From: Imbricaverruca yamaguchii
Lineage: Eukaryota; Arthropoda; Thecostraca; Neoverrucidae
Assembly: GCA_034440575.1 (NCBI GenBank)
Contig: JAOTOL010001640.1
Span: 1,527,501-1,591,500, forward strand
Length of the DNA: 64,000 nt
Reading direction: 5' to 3'
The notes beneath the pieces are model-generated. The model was given only the letters and a program-made list of their open reading frames with translations, was not told the origin of the DNA and did no database searches. Of the stretch, positions 1 to 12,679 are shown piece by piece. Position numbers and translations under genes: made by a program. Positions within the stretch are counted from its first letter, which is position 1; the number at the start of each line of letters is the position of its first letter.

Positions 1-315
1 AAATTAAAAGACCTCGATGAGATCTCCTCTCAGCCTTCTATATCTAAGTGAAAATATAATGAATTTCTTTAATCTTTCCTCATACGCCAGATTGCTTATA
101 CCATTATCAATTTTGTAGCCCTCTTTTGTACTCTCTCTAAAAGCCAACAATCTTTTTCATAGCTAGGAGACCAAGCTTGGATGCAATATTCCAAATGTGG
201 CCTGACATATGCACAGTAAAGCTTCCTGATCACTTCCTCACTTCTGTATGATACATTCCTATTTATTGCCAAAGCATTCTCAGTGCCTTCTTCCTGGCTT
301 CCTTGGTCTTTACCG
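1..315 (-). mobile_element. Non-LTR retrotransposon reverse-transcriptase 3' fragment (CR1/Jockey-like)
   Basis: Read on the minus strand this encodes the thumb/post-thumb part of a LINE reverse transcriptase. Motifs VRPHLEYCIQAWSP and LLERVQKRATKLI lie at about 110-230, and YEERLKKF...RRLRGDLIEVF lies in a shifted frame at about 5-95. These motifs are typical of the end of CR1/Jockey-group RTs. The frame changes near position 105 and stops follow, so the copy is broken. It runs off the left edge of the window, and the catalytic FADD region is not present here. No intact ORF; a dead copy. The assignment to non-LTR RT is firm, the clade is tentative. Confidence 0.85.
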
Positions 316-1313
316 GGGTAGTTGCGACCCCTCCTTACTTCCCCCGGATTGACGGAGTTCTGGGAGTTGAACTCCCCTCCGCACGGTTGTTGCAGCTGTG
401 ATGGTGCTTCTTTGGTCATACATGCTTCTTTGGTCCCCCGATATCCCGGGGAATGGTGGACCCGTAGAACCCCGAACGGGCAGAGTAGCTTGTCGCCTCG
501 GGTCGGAGGTCTGGGTCTCGGTCCAGTACCTACTACCTGATGGTCTGACCTGCAAATATCAAGGGGCGATGAGTCTCTCTCCCTGCCGGGTGCCAGTCTT
601 CCCCGGATAGGTCCTTGGTCGCCTGGCGTCCTCCCGTCCCCGAGCCAAAGGTATCCCTCAGTAGGGCAGTACGTGGTAGGTTATCATGAGGAGTGGACAC
701 AATAACACACTGCACGTAATCCCCTACCAAAACAAGCTCATGGTCTCTCTCGTATGAGACATACTAATAGTTCCTCATCCGGATTTGACTCCTCATTAAC
801 CTGTGGGTGGGGGCAATGGCCGATAGTTTTCCAATCTCCCCCTTGCCCTCATCTTTCGAGGGTTTGGCCTCATTGTCCACCTTTCGGAGGTGAGACGTGT
901 GGGACGAATTTATAAATATTGTCTATTGCGAGAAGCTAAGGAGTGACGCATTATAGGTAGGAGTTTGCTCTGGTAGGAGAGGCAGAGGGCGCATTGAAAA
1001 TATCAGAGTTTATATGCAATGTACGAAGAGGTGATGGGAAAGGCGATGATAGTGCTTCAGTTGACATAGAGCCTCACACAGCGAAGAATACATCACGACT
1101 CGTGATGTATTCCTCGTTTTGTGATCCTCTACGGCATCGCAACCGCAACGCCAGTGTGACCCAGGTCACGGCCGTCTGTGATGATAGTATGATCCAAGCG
1201 GCGGCCTGCCTTTGAATTAATCAAAATCAAAGCAACGGCCCTGTGTGGTGTCTGCATGACGCAGATGATGATCTGCCTCTGATTTGAACATAGCACATGT
1301 CATGACCTTCTGT
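316..1313. other. Gene-free stretch, nothing recognised
   Basis: Unique-looking sequence with only short open frames on both strands. Part of 316-730 may be further decayed LINE sequence, but no motif supports this. Confidence 0.5.
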
Positions 1314-1535
1314 GATATCAGGACGACCCGAGCCACGGCTTGTCACGTCAGCATGACCTAGGCCACGACCCAACAGCTACGTCAACATGACCTAGGCCAG
1401 GGCCTACCTATCATGTCAATATGGCCCAGGCTACGGCCCAACTCTCACTTCAACATGACCCAGAGCCAGGGCCCAACTGTCTCTTCAACATGACCCAGGT
1501 TACGGCCCAAGTGTCACTTCAGCATGGTTCAGCTG
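1314..1535. repeat. 34-bp degenerate minisatellite
   Basis: About 6.5 copies of a 34-bp unit with core TCAACATGACCCAGGCYACG. The TCARCATG landmark falls at 1348, 1382, 1416, 1450, 1485 and 1519, a period of 34 with one unit of 35. Copies differ at several positions, so this is an old array. Confidence 0.85.
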
Positions 1536-2517
1536 TCGCGTGATGAATGACGTTGCCTCCAGACAAGGCGCTGCGCATTGACGAACTTCCGGTGGGAATG
1601 TTCTCTTAGGATAGGCTCAGCGGTCGCCAGGAAACGGCGGATGGGGAAAGAGCCAACAGAGGTGTAGCAACATCACCATGTGCCGCATAAATAATGTAGT
1701 CACTATTACTGATGTCGGACTGATTCAACGGCTGTGTCACGATTGTTCCGTGTTTTCCAGTTTATGTCATCAACTGATCGGTTGACAAGGCGACGTGTAT
1801 TCTGGCTATTATCACAATTGCTTTCCTGGCTAGTCATCAAGTCACAAAATGTTCAGACTTAATATGAGACACATGAACCCATCTGGGTTAAGCCTGTAAA
1901 GGGGAGATACTATAAGCCTGGACAAGACTCAGCATACCAGCCAATACCACATCATAAATTCCAAAGAACTATCCACTAACATCCTAAACATGCCGCGTAG
2001 CGTATGCATGTATCCGAATGTCACATCCATAATTTTCAACTCTAGCTATGTTCTATAGCTGATAGCTATGTTCGCACCGTGTGCACATCCTAGCACAAAT
2101 CTCACTCAATCTGCCACCACTTAGAACTCAAAAACAAGATTCTCCAACACACACTGTTGTCCACCCTGTTTTTAATGCATTCAGTGATGAATCCCCATAA
2201 TATTAGCAGGCAGACTATCCCATTGAACAACCACCTTTTAACCGAAAACCTGTCAACTAGCTGTCCTTCACCTTGACTTGTCTAGCATAAGTTGATGACC
2301 CTCATGTGATACTCGAAATAGAAGAGCATCATCCAAATTGGTCTTATTCAATCATTTAACGACTTCATGCATTTCAATCATATCATCCCGTAATCTGCTA
2401 TACTTGAGTGACTACACATATAATGCCATAAATAAGCTATTCTCCCAGGGGCGTCGATTTGTATCCTTTTGTGGGGGCCATGGCCCCACCAATGCTAATT
2501 TTGCCTGCTGATCGCTC
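1536..2517. other. Gene-free stretch, nothing recognised
   Basis: AT-richer sequence without a supported gene or repeat. Only short random open frames are seen. Confidence 0.5.
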
Positions 2518-2920
2518 TGATCCGCCACAGTGGACGATGTGCTTCACTGCTCCGGTCCGCCACAGTGGACGGTGTGCTTCACTGCCCCGGTCCGCCACAG
2601 TGGACGGTGTGCTTCACTGCCCCGGTCCGCCACAGTGGACGGTGTGCTCCCCGGCTCTGGTCCGCCACAGTGGACGGTGTGCTTCACTGCCCCGGTCCGC
2701 CACAGTGGACGGTGTGCTTCACTGCCCCGGTCCGCCACAGTGGACGGTGTGCTTCACTGCCCCGGTCCGCCACAGTGGACGGTGTGCTCCACGGCCCCGG
2801 TCCGCCACAGTGGACGGTGTGCTTCACTGCCCCGGTCCGCCACAGTGGACGATGTGCTTCACTGCCCCGGTCCGCCACAGTGGACGGTGAGCTCCCCGGC
2901 TCTGGTCCGCCACAGTGGAC
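2518..2920. repeat. 35-bp minisatellite (CAGTGGACGGTGTGC core)
   Basis: Eleven periods of a 35-bp unit; CAGTGG recurs from 2528 to 2913 exactly every 35 bp. The unit begins CAGTGGACGGTGTGCTTCAC and continues TGCCCCGGTCCGCCA. Since 35 is not a multiple of three and the unit lacks stops, overlapping frames of 140-180 residues are open on both strands; these are not genes. A solitary diverged period of the same length survives at 3195-3245. Confidence 0.95.
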
Positions 2921-3194
2921 ATCAGGGTCGACATCATTGTCGAAAACGGACATTTCTTGGATGGTTGTCATCCAGATCATTATCATCTCTCCAAAGTTAT
3001 CCTCCGTATTTTTCCATTTGGACGTTACATGGTGTTGCTCAACAATGAATTTAACTGTGATAAAGTGCTCCAGATTCACTGGAAGCTGCAAAGTGTGATT
3101 CCGATGTAACAGTTTTGAAGGTAAGTGCCCTCTTCGTATTCGATCACTCAGAAATTGTCTTCCTCTCATCCAGGATTACAAAGTATAAACCCAA

Positions 3195-3245
3195 CCCTGG
3201 TGGACGGTGCGTACTCAATAGCCCTGGGCCGTCACAGTGGACATT
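3195..3245. repeat. Isolated diverged copy of the 35-bp minisatellite unit
   Basis: TGGTGGACGGTGCG at 3197 and CACAGTGGACATTGTG at 3232 are spaced exactly 35 bp, with a matching CCCTGGGCCG between them. It lies about 280 bp beyond the main array. Confidence 0.7.
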
Positions 3246-3984
<739 letters not shown>

Positions 3985-4369
3985 TTACCGTTGCCTGATA
4001 ACATTCTTTGTTCCTCTTCGCGGAAACCAACCATACGACTGGCTTGTATAGTGCTATCACTACGTTACATTGCTGTTTGTATGCCTTCCTCTGTTTGACT
4101 CAGCAGAGGGTTATGTTGAAAACATACTTTCATGAGTATATTTCAAACGCTATGAGTAACGCGGTTGAAAAGTCATTTAGCAAAATTGCAGCGGATTAGT
4201 TACTTGGCTGCACAAAAACCAACTCACGAGACTTTAACGAACAAAAGGTCCCGAGGTCACGAACACACACGATGGCAATGCAAAATGTTCACAGTCTGTG
4301 AGAAATATATTCAAACCAAGAGTCAAGATAAAGCGGGTTTTGCGAAACCGAGACAAAACACGGCAATGC

Positions 4370-5340
4370 GGTGGCAGGACAGACTAAGGTGTGGTAAGGC
4401 AAGGCGCCGCAGGCGAAGGCAAGAAGAGGGCAGTGAAAAGCAAGAAAAGGACGAGACAAAGCGGCGGGCGGCACTGGGGAACGGCCAGGACCTGAGGCAC
4501 AGGAAAACGAAGGACATTGCAGGACAGTGGACACAGCAGGACAGTGGACACAGCAGGACAGTGGACACAGCAGGACAGTGGACACAGCAGGACAGTGGAC
4601 ACAGCAGGACAGTGGACACAGCAGGACAGTGGACACAGCAGGACAGTGGACACAGCAGGACAGTGGACACAGCAGGACAGTGGACACAGCAAGACAGCAC
4701 AATACGAAGGAGTGCAATACGAGTACATCAGAGCTCAATACGAAGGGAAGCAGAGGCATGGCAGGGCACAAGGCCGCAAGTCAGTGGCTGCAAGGCAGAT
4801 GATAGGGCTGGGTAAGGTCACACGGGAAAACACATGACAAGGCAGATGTTCGGAGTCCGGAGAACTGTGAGGGGAAGGACAAGACTAGACAAAGGACAGA
4901 TGCAATGCAGATAATATGGCATGCCAATGTAGAAGGCACGTGAAGGAAGAGGTCACAGCAGTTCCGGAACAAGAAGAGGGAATATCGAGGAAGCTATCAC
5001 AACCTAGTGGGGCAGGCAAGAAAGAGGAAATGGCGTGACGGAAGGCAGGAACAATACAGACGGCACGAGACGCCAAAGACATGGCAAAATAGGAAGTTCG
5101 GCAAGCCATAGAGGACAATCTAGAGGGCAGTACACGACTATGCAGAGGTCACGACAGGGCACGATCACATCGGGGAAGACGACAGGGCAGGGTGTAGTAT
5201 ATAACAAGGTAAGACGCAGACACGACAAGCCAGAGACCATGGCGCCACAAAGAGAACGAAAAGGCAGAGGGAACCACAAAGGTGAGTGCAAGGCAAGGCA
5301 TAGGGCATGAAAGAGCAGAGGACAGGTGACAACTGGATTT
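4370..5340. repeat. Purine-rich, T-poor low-complexity tract with a 17-bp minisatellite
   Basis: The + strand is strongly depleted in T and built from variants of AAGGCAAGGCA / GGACACAGCAGGACAG. Inside it, 4519-4697 is a regular array of about ten 17-bp units (GGACAGTGGACACAGCA). The flanks look like decayed versions of similar short units. Open frames of 90-216 residues follow from the lack of T and hence of stop codons. Confidence 0.8.
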
Positions 5341-5484
5341 GCGGTGGTGAGCAAGCAGAACCAGATAAATTGGCATCTGTCAGCGGATAGGCGGACATTT
5401 TACTGTTCGCATAGGCGAAGGGCCCATCACATATCCCACCGCCAAGGCACGGCTATGATTTAGTGGCTTTTTATCGACGGTCGG

Positions 5485-5640
5485 ATTGAAACGCCTATGC
5501 CGAAGCGGAAAAGTGAGGTGGAAGGAGATGAGATGAGATGAGATGAGATGCCCACCACGTCGACGCCGTAAGATCAGGTACGCGTGACCCGGTCATGGCC
5601 AACTGCCTCGGACTCTCGGCCTCTCATTCGTTTTCATCGA
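5485..5640. repeat. Dispersed repeat copy 1, with five GAGAT units
   Basis: Contains AAGCGGAAAAGTGAG (about 5501), then GGAGATGAGATGAGATGAGATGAGATG, then GCCCACCACGTCGACG (5549), then GTGACCCGGTCA and CTCTCAT. The same order of blocks recurs at 6165-6722 around a far longer GAGAT array, so the two are copies of one repeat with an expandable core. Confidence 0.8.
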
Positions 5641-6164
5641 CAGAAAATACAAATTTTTCGTTGATCCTATATTTCTAGATGAATGAACAGCGTTGGCGAA
5701 GAACAGCCTAAAGCCAAACACAACTTGGTTTTTGCGCTAGCCCATCAGAGCTCTTTTATTGCTAACCGTAAAGGAAATACTGCCATCTAGTAAATCAGGT
5801 TTCGTTTTCATCAGTGCCATTTAAAACTTGCAGGAAAATACGTTCGTCTGTGCGTATTAAGCATTACGTCATCATGCAATAAGTAGAAAGACTCCTCATT
5901 CCGCGCCCAACCTTTCTCAACGGAAGCGTTCCGACACCTTATTCGGCGTTCAGATGCATGGCCATAGAGTGAACCGTTCCCATGAAAAATGCCGACGGTT
6001 ACCGTTGCCGTGGGACTCTGAACCCATCCGGCGTGATTGTCCATGAGCGCGTCTCCGTCAATCGATCAGGCGGACGGTGCGGAATGAAAGCGGACGGCCG
6101 GAAGGAGTAGCGTTCGGCTGCTGAACTGCGTTGGAACAGCGCGCGCTGGACGACGCGCTTCGCC

Positions 6165-6722
6165 GATCGGACTGAGGCGCTGATGCTCAAGCGGAAAAGT
6201 GAGACGAGACGAGATGAGATGAGATGAGATGAGATGAGATGAGATGAGATGAGATGAGATGAGATGAGATGAGATGAAATGAAATGAGATGAGATGAGAT
6301 GAGATGAGATGAGATGAGATGAGATGAGATGAGATGAGATGAGATGAGATGAGATGAGATGAGATGAGATGAGATGAGATGAGATGAGATGAGATGAGAT
6401 GAGATGAGATGGAGAAGAGATGAATAGAGATGAGATAGATGGATGAGATGAGATGAGATGAGATGAGATGAGATGAGATGAGATGAGATGAGATGAGATG
6501 AGATGAGATGAGATGAGATGAGATGAGATGAGATGAGATGAGATGAGATGAGATGAGATGAGATGAGATGAGATGAGATGAGATGAGATGAGATGAAATG
6601 AGATGAGATGAGACGAGCTGCCCACCACGTCGACGTCGTGAGATGATCGACACGTGACTCGGTCACGGAAAACCGCCTCTGACCCACGGCCGGCTGCATT
6701 GTCAGCAGCAGCTGGTCTCTCA
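6165..6722. repeat. Dispersed repeat copy 2, with a ~410-bp (GAGAT)n array
   Basis: AAGCGGAAAAGTGAG at about 6190 leads into (GAGAT)n from about 6203 to 6616, with interruptions at 6276-6285 and 6411-6440. This is followed by GCCCACCACGTCGACG (6620), GTGACTCGGTCA and CTCTCAT. A 344-residue minus-strand open frame across it is poly(SSHLI) and is not a gene. Confidence 0.9.
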
Positions 6723-8140
6723 TCGCAGTGGGGAGGAGGAGGAGGAGCGGGCAGCGCACCGCGGATCACGTCGCGTCCCATGTCGTCGTTCCCCTGCCAG
6801 TCGCGTGGAGGCAGGCAATCCAAAACAACGACTCCTAGTGCCAATCGGAAGTCGTTTTCCCTTGCAATGCCGTGCGATGGCGACACAAGAGCCCGAGATG
6901 AGGCTATCAGCCGCATGGCATGCTTCGGAGAAGTCGGCAGCATGAGGTACACTGAAATCCTTATTCCACTCCTACTTTTAATTTCCACTCTCATTCCAAT
7001 TCGAATTTCACTTCCAACTCGAACTACCGGCACACATTCCTAGCTGGGACTATGAGAGGGGCTGATGCCAGACCTCCTCTCACAATCCTGCTCACTGGTG
7101 TCAAAACGCAGGAGATCCACAGGTTCCTGCGCATCTCGTTACATACTCAATGCTCATGGTACGTGCATGTTCAGGCTGTAGTACGGGCAACACAAATGTC
7201 GTGCAATCAACGCTTACATATGCGTAAATTCCTATACGCATTGGCAATGGTTATTGACCAAACTAGAAAAGTTGGGTCTCGGTGCAGACCAATTATTCCC
7301 AATAAGCTCCTTTGAATTGATGATGCATAAACGAAACAAGTGAATCCAGGATACTTAGAATGATAGAGTGAAGCTGCTTGTGTTGCATGCGAATGGAAGG
7401 TAACATTTTAATAGTGAAGTAGATCTTTGGTCCTGGAAACTATGTCATGTACAAGCTAACCTCCGAAACTGTACCGAAAGGTGAAATCGAAACTTGAGTT
7501 TGTATTGTATTGTACTGTATTCCTTGTATTGGTACCAAGAGACACTCAGCATCGAATGTCAAAAACGCTTAAAAAAGCGGGTGGGACAGGAGGCTACTGA
7601 AACAGTAAGAAACACACGCATACAATATTCAAACATTCTCACATACAGCTCTTCTCAGCGCCTCCTTCAGCTTAAACTTAAATGCCCGTCGCATATTCTC
7701 GACCCTAACTTCCTCGGGGAGACTGTTTCATGATGCTTTATTCTGCATCGGAATATCACACTAATATGCGGCATTGAACATATCTCATGTCAGTATGCAA
7801 GAAATATCGCATGGGACTAATCCCAAAAAATGCACAGCAAGCGGCCTAGACAGCTCAAAAGCCCACGAAGCACGAAGACAACAGCTATCCTTGTAGGAAA
7901 CCGCGTGCCATATAACCGGGAAATCTTTGGAGCATATCCCTTCACTTGACACAATATTCCATGATGCTGACCCAACTTCACTTAACTTCGTATACACGTG
8001 ACCATTTATGTGGGAAAAGGGCATGATTGGCTTCTGTTCCACTATATTAAAATATAAGCTCTAGAGGGTTCGCTGGTGCTGGTCAGTAGACGGGAGCCGC
8101 AAATGCACGGGCTTACCAATGCACATTGGAGACAAGCTTG
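6723..8140. other. Gene-free stretch, nothing recognised
   Basis: A pyrimidine-rich TCCA-like run is present at 6955-7030 and a TATTGTATTG run at about 7497-7535. No gene or element is supported. Confidence 0.5.
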
Positions 8141-8342
8141 TCATACACAAATGACACCATATGTTGTCACACACAAACGACACCATATGTTGTAACACAC
8201 AAACGACACCATATGTTGACACACACAACGACACCATTTGTTCACACACACACACACAACACCATATGTTGTAACACACAAACGACACCATATGTTGACA
8301 CACACAAACGATACAATGTGCCGTCATACACAAATGCATGCC
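8141..8342. repeat. 26-bp minisatellite (CACACAAACGACACCATATGTTG)
   Basis: Seven to eight copies. Units start at 8141, 8167 and 8193, then shift where an embedded CA run has expanded at about 8240-8265. Confidence 0.9.
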
Positions 8343-9888
8343 ACATCTCGTGTGTTTTTTTAAACGAAAATTGGTCGTCTTATTTTTTCCTTGGTCATTA
8401 GATGTTGCTGGCGATGGGAAAGTGGTATTCACGTAAATGGGCTTAAGGTTTTTTGTCGTTGAGGAGATATCTGACTTTGCTAGCTTAAAGAGCGTTTAAT
8501 GTGGTCACGCGACTCACAGACCACAATCAATCAGACAGTAAGTCAATATCTCCTCTTGCCATCTAGGTCACGCCCTATATGTAGGTTGTTTTGCTGCATC
8601 GTGAGCATCTCTCATCTTATTCGAATTGCTTATAATTTAGTTTTAAGGCTGGGGCAGTACATAAACACCGCAAAACATACAGCTGATTTTAGCGATGCAG
8701 AGCATTTCGCCGATTATTTTTGTCGTCATGTGTCACTTCTATGTTGGTGCTAAGACATGCACGAAGAGATTCAAGATTTTATTGCAACTGTTTTTGGGTT
8801 TCTGATCAAGGAGTGTACTTCATTTTAGGTTTTGATATTTGTGGCTATTGAATGATGTCGATCCTGTGGAAGCATGTCAATCAAGCTGTATTGAGGCTGC
8901 ATCTCGCTCGTCGCAATCAGTGTAGTTCCGCTCCGGTAGCTGCCATTCACTTTCATAGAGTACAGGAACTCCTCAGAACAGTGCTAAGAAATCTGGCTAA
9001 CCTGTTCTGCTCTGACCATCGGTCAAGCCGGACAACGACCCATGGTCATATCGTCCATGGAGCGGATGCGGTCCTTCCTTCGGGCCTGTCCACAGCCTGT
9101 GGAATGGCTGCCCTGGACGTATTTTCTCATACCTCCGAGTAAGTAGACCCAGATGTCGTTCGTGGGGACCACTTTCTCTGAGCGGATAACCTTCTGGTCG
9201 CTATTCCCAGCATGGATCATTTCTTCATTTGTTTTTTCTTCTTCACCAAACTGCTCTGTGTGCCTCCCGACACTACAGCGTCTAACATAAGTATATAAGT
9301 TAATAGTCGTGGGCGTATAAATAAGAAATGGACCAACAATGTCACGCAATATGTGATGTACTCCATTTATTCTTGCATAATTAGGCAATCTACTATTACC
9401 AGAATGGGAGCACGGCTTTAAATACCCACATTGACATTTGTATGCTCCCTATCCAACGTTATTTTTTGGCCAGGAAGGAAAGGGAAGGGAACCCCTGCCC
9501 CCTCCTCCCTTGTGTGGGTCTGTGGGCAGGATAGTGGGTCAAAGGTTGGCACCTACCAAGGTGATACTTGAAGAAACACAACAAAGAATTTCAAATTCAC
9601 TCAGTGTAGCATCCAATGATTTAAACACAATTTGCTTCATGGATGGCCACGTGTGGTAGGCAGCAACAAAGCTAGTCGGCTGGTGCAAATAGAAATACCA
9701 TCTGAATTAACTTTTTCTTCCCAGTGTTGTTCGCTTGTCCAGAGACACCATAATGTACCTTGCCAGAGTTCACTTGTGACCAGTCACATGTTCTTTTCGC
9801 CACGGGTGTGTTTTCGCAAAATGAGTCACAGGAGGGAAGACATGAATTTAATTCAAATCGCATGGGAACGCGCAAAATGGAAGGCCAT
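8343..9888. other. Gene-free stretch, nothing recognised
   Basis: A 121-residue minus-strand open frame (9023-9388) has no recognisable domain. It could be a transposon remnant, but nothing in it proves that. Confidence 0.45.
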
Positions 9889-9889
9889 T

Positions 9890-9980
9890 TATATATATAT
9901 ATATATATATATATACACGTATATACATATATATGTATATGTGTATATATATATGTATATGTATATAAACACGTATATAC

Positions 9981-10068
<88 letters not shown>
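9890..10068. repeat. (AT)n microsatellite with TATATG/ACGTAT interruptions
   Basis: About 180 bp of TA dinucleotides, interrupted between 9915 and 9995 and pure from about 10000. It abuts the LINE remnant that follows, on the side of that element's 3' end. Confidence 0.97.
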
Positions 10069-10075
<7 letters not shown>

Positions 10076-10082
10076 TATTATG

Positions 10083-11040
10083 TTTATATCACAGGTCATG
10101 AATAATGTGTGTAATTGAAATGAAGTAGGGGATATATGTTTGTGCAATGTTGGATGGTCGTTGTTAAGGAGAGTATTGATGCTCCGCTGGATGTAGTTTG
10201 CGATATGTTGTCTCTCTTTGGTGTACTTGGTGCAGTGTATGAGTATGTGTTTGATGGTGAGTGATTGATTGTATGTGGTGCGCTGTGCTCATGGGAGGTT
10301 TAGTATGAGGTGGAAGTGAGTGAGGTTCATGATTCCGATGCGTAGGCGTGCCAGTGTACGTTCCCTATGTCTGTTGGCTTTATTGCCAGTGTTCCGGTGT
10401 TCGTGTTTGGGGTGTATTTCGTGGAGTTGTGTTCTTGCGGTGCTTGTAGGTGGGATGTGTTGGTGAGCTGTGGCGAGTATAAGACCCACGATTGTCATGG
10501 CGGGAGGTGTGTACTTGGGGCCGTTCGAACTGACAAGAATTCTGGGAGAGAGGTACAGGCGGCATTCTTGAGTTTCCATTGATCAGACGGGGGGGGGGAC
10601 GGTGAGTGATATTTGGTTGAGGGTAATGGTTACAGGCGCATGGCCACTAAAGTGGAGATCAGGTACACGTTCCCAGGATGGGGAGAGGAAGATGTGGGAG
10701 GAAGCGAGGGCGATGTCGGGTGTCGTGGGAGAATATTGTGGATTAGTTGGGGTGAGCTGGATTGGCGAGTCGGTGTTCAGTAATGTGGGGCTGTGTGATT
10801 GGGGCTGTGTGATTGATTGGAAGTGTGATGGGCGCATGTGTGTGCTATGTGTTCGGGGCGTGTTGTGCGAGTGTCCCATAGTGGGTGGTGTGAATTTAAA
10901 TATCCGATCAATAGGACTAGCGTGGAAATTTGGCGAAGTGCTTCGTTTAGTTCCGAAATGGTTCATGTGTTTAATGAGGGTGGGTATGCCGGCTAGTGTT
11001 GGTTGGTTTGTTATTTGCGTTTTTGGGTGCATCAATTGCA
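10083..11040 (-). mobile_element. Internally deleted LINE remnant: endonuclease end joined to RNase H tail
   Basis: On the minus strand, 10900-10583 shows an APE-type endonuclease end: GYLNSHHPLWDTR (like GDFN-HHPLW), LLNTDSP, TPDIALAS, then SGHAPVTITL where active families have SDH. From about 10375 down to 10083 it shows the tail after RNase H: RLRIG..LTH..L, then in another frame [18 protein letters not shown], like LTVRHIL.EC.KY. The reverse transcriptase expected between the two is absent. Frameshifts are several and no intact ORF remains. Family: a Jockey/I-group LINE with RNase H (inference from motifs). Confidence 0.75.
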
Positions 11041-11130
11041 TTGGTTATATAGCGTCCATAGCGAACCTGCTTAAACTGTGTCAACGCAATCCTAATGTGC
11101 AGGCGTGCGGTCCTACGACGGACTAGACAG

Positions 11131-11898
11131 GGGAGTAGACCGCACGGAAGTCTACGTTGGAAAGGAACTGGAATAACTGACCACACATGATCGCGACCGA
11201 TCCATCCCGCAGAACGTCACGAATGGAAAGCGGCTGCGACCGTCCAAAGCGACGCTTATGCACGCCAGAAACCTGAGAGCATGGGGTCCGGATATGACGC
11301 ACAGAAAGGCGTTGGTGGCACCTGGGCCACAAGGGTGCATCATCACCACAGATAATACAGCTGCACGTTGCATACGTGTGGCCATTGCGCTGGCGGTACA
11401 GTGCCACCTGGTCTCGCCTGGTGCTGCGAGAGCACGGGGACCACTGACCGATGCTATAATTTGATTGTCCTCATCTTGTTTTCGCGCCCCGCGCCCCAGC
11501 ATGGCTGCCACTCACTAAAAACGCAATCATCGGTGATGGGGCACAAATCTCGAGCGGGGACAGGCATATAGCGCGCACGTGGTTTCTGTGCTGTCCGTTT
11601 TGTTGTCCCGTTGCCGCCTCATTCCAAATACACCAACGGGGCTCGGAATCCAGCACATAACGCCTGTTTTACCCTCTGCATGTGGTGACGTCAACCGTTG
11701 AATCATATCCTAGGCGATTGAGTGTGCTGGATTAAAATATCTCAATGCCAAGAGACTATTGAGGTTGTATATGGAAGGCCACCACCGCGCGTCGCATTGA
11801 CATCCCGCCGTCGCGTGGAAGACAATCCGGCTGATGCAACTTATGCATGTGTTCGCTCTCCCTTCAGCGGACGTTCATGGTTGGTTGTCTGAAAAATG
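11131..11898. other. Gene-free stretch, nothing recognised
   Basis: Short open frames only. No repeat or motif is recognised. Confidence 0.45.
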
Positions 11899-12168
11899 AC
11901 ACTGTGATTCTTGTTTGTTTATTGGTTGGTTCACGACACACTTTATGCACATTCACGGCTAATGGCGCCGCCCACACTGTTTCGCCGGTGGGCCGCCGGA
12001 CTGGGAAATGTCCTGAGTGTACGGGAGATGGCGCTAGAGTCCGGGAGAACCCGGGAAGGCGCTAGAGTCCCCGGGAGAACCCCGGGACCCCGGCGCTTGA
12101 TCGAACCCTTTTTATCCATAGCCCAACACCTTAACCACTCGGCCATCCCCCGCCCCACACTCTGATTC
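11899..12168 (-). mobile_element. tRNA-derived SINE, minus strand, with 12-bp target duplication
   Basis: The body at 11911-12156 is the reverse complement of a tRNA-like head, with A box TGGCCGAGTGG (complement at 12135-12145) and a B-box-like GGTTCGATC (about 12098-12107), plus a body shared with the SINE at 59485-59658. The 3' tail ends in AACCAACCAATAAACAA. Flanks ACACTGTGATTC (11899-11910) and ACACTCTGATTC (12157-12168) match at 11 of 12 bases. This copy carries an extra internal duplication around the CTCTAGCGCC segment (about 12027-12090). Confidence 0.88.
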
Positions 12169-12329
12169 TGTTGACACTGTGATTTCTGACACCGTCGTGT
12201 CCGTCGCCTTCTCTGGCCGTGACGGTAGGTGGTCCGATGCGCGCCTATCCACTCTGACTCGCGCAGGTGGAGTATCACGGCTTACTTGCTGTCGGAAATT
12301 CCATTTTTCAACTTGTGGTGCCAAACGAA

Positions 12330-12545
12330 GCAGTTGGTGTTGCAAAGTGGGATCGACGACGTAATTTTGTTGGAAGTGGATGGTGGCATTGCGTCCATGG
12401 ATGTCTCTTTGGAGGCATGGTTGTCGCCACAATGGAGGACGTGGGATGGGTCACCCCAAATTTCGTGAAATGTAACATTATGCCTATGGCGTTGTATGAA
12501 AAAATAGTCTAAGAATCTTCTTGTCATGTCTCCCTTATATACAAA
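12330..12545. repeat. Diverged copy of the dispersed repeat duplicated at 22.4-23.0 kb
   Basis: GTGAAATGTAACATTATGCC at 12464 continues TATGGCGTTGTATGAAAAAAT, and TGTCTCCCTT follows at about 12525. This matches GTGAAAT...CCTATGGTGCTGCATGGAAAGAAT...TGTCCTCTCCCTT at 22495-22565 in the same order and spacing, with many substitutions. Confidence 0.6.
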
Positions 12546-12679
12546 ACATATACAAACCCGTGAAGATGCCTATGTTTGGAATAGCTCGAAACCTTCAAAT
12601 CTTCGGTCGATTCCTTCAATAATTACCCTTTTTAAATATGGAATCCTAGAGCCAGCCCCTTGAATGCATTTTTAATTCA

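Noticed and set aside
2518..2920. CRISPR-like array
   Set aside because: Units are contiguous tandem copies without unique spacers, in a eukaryotic setting; the same holds for the other arrays.
5999..7033. 344-residue minus-strand open frame
   Set aside because: Mostly poly(SSHLI) from the GAGAT array; no domain, no splice or start support.
9023..9388. 121-residue minus-strand frame as a transposon protein
   Set aside because: No diagnostic motif; similarity only impressionistic.
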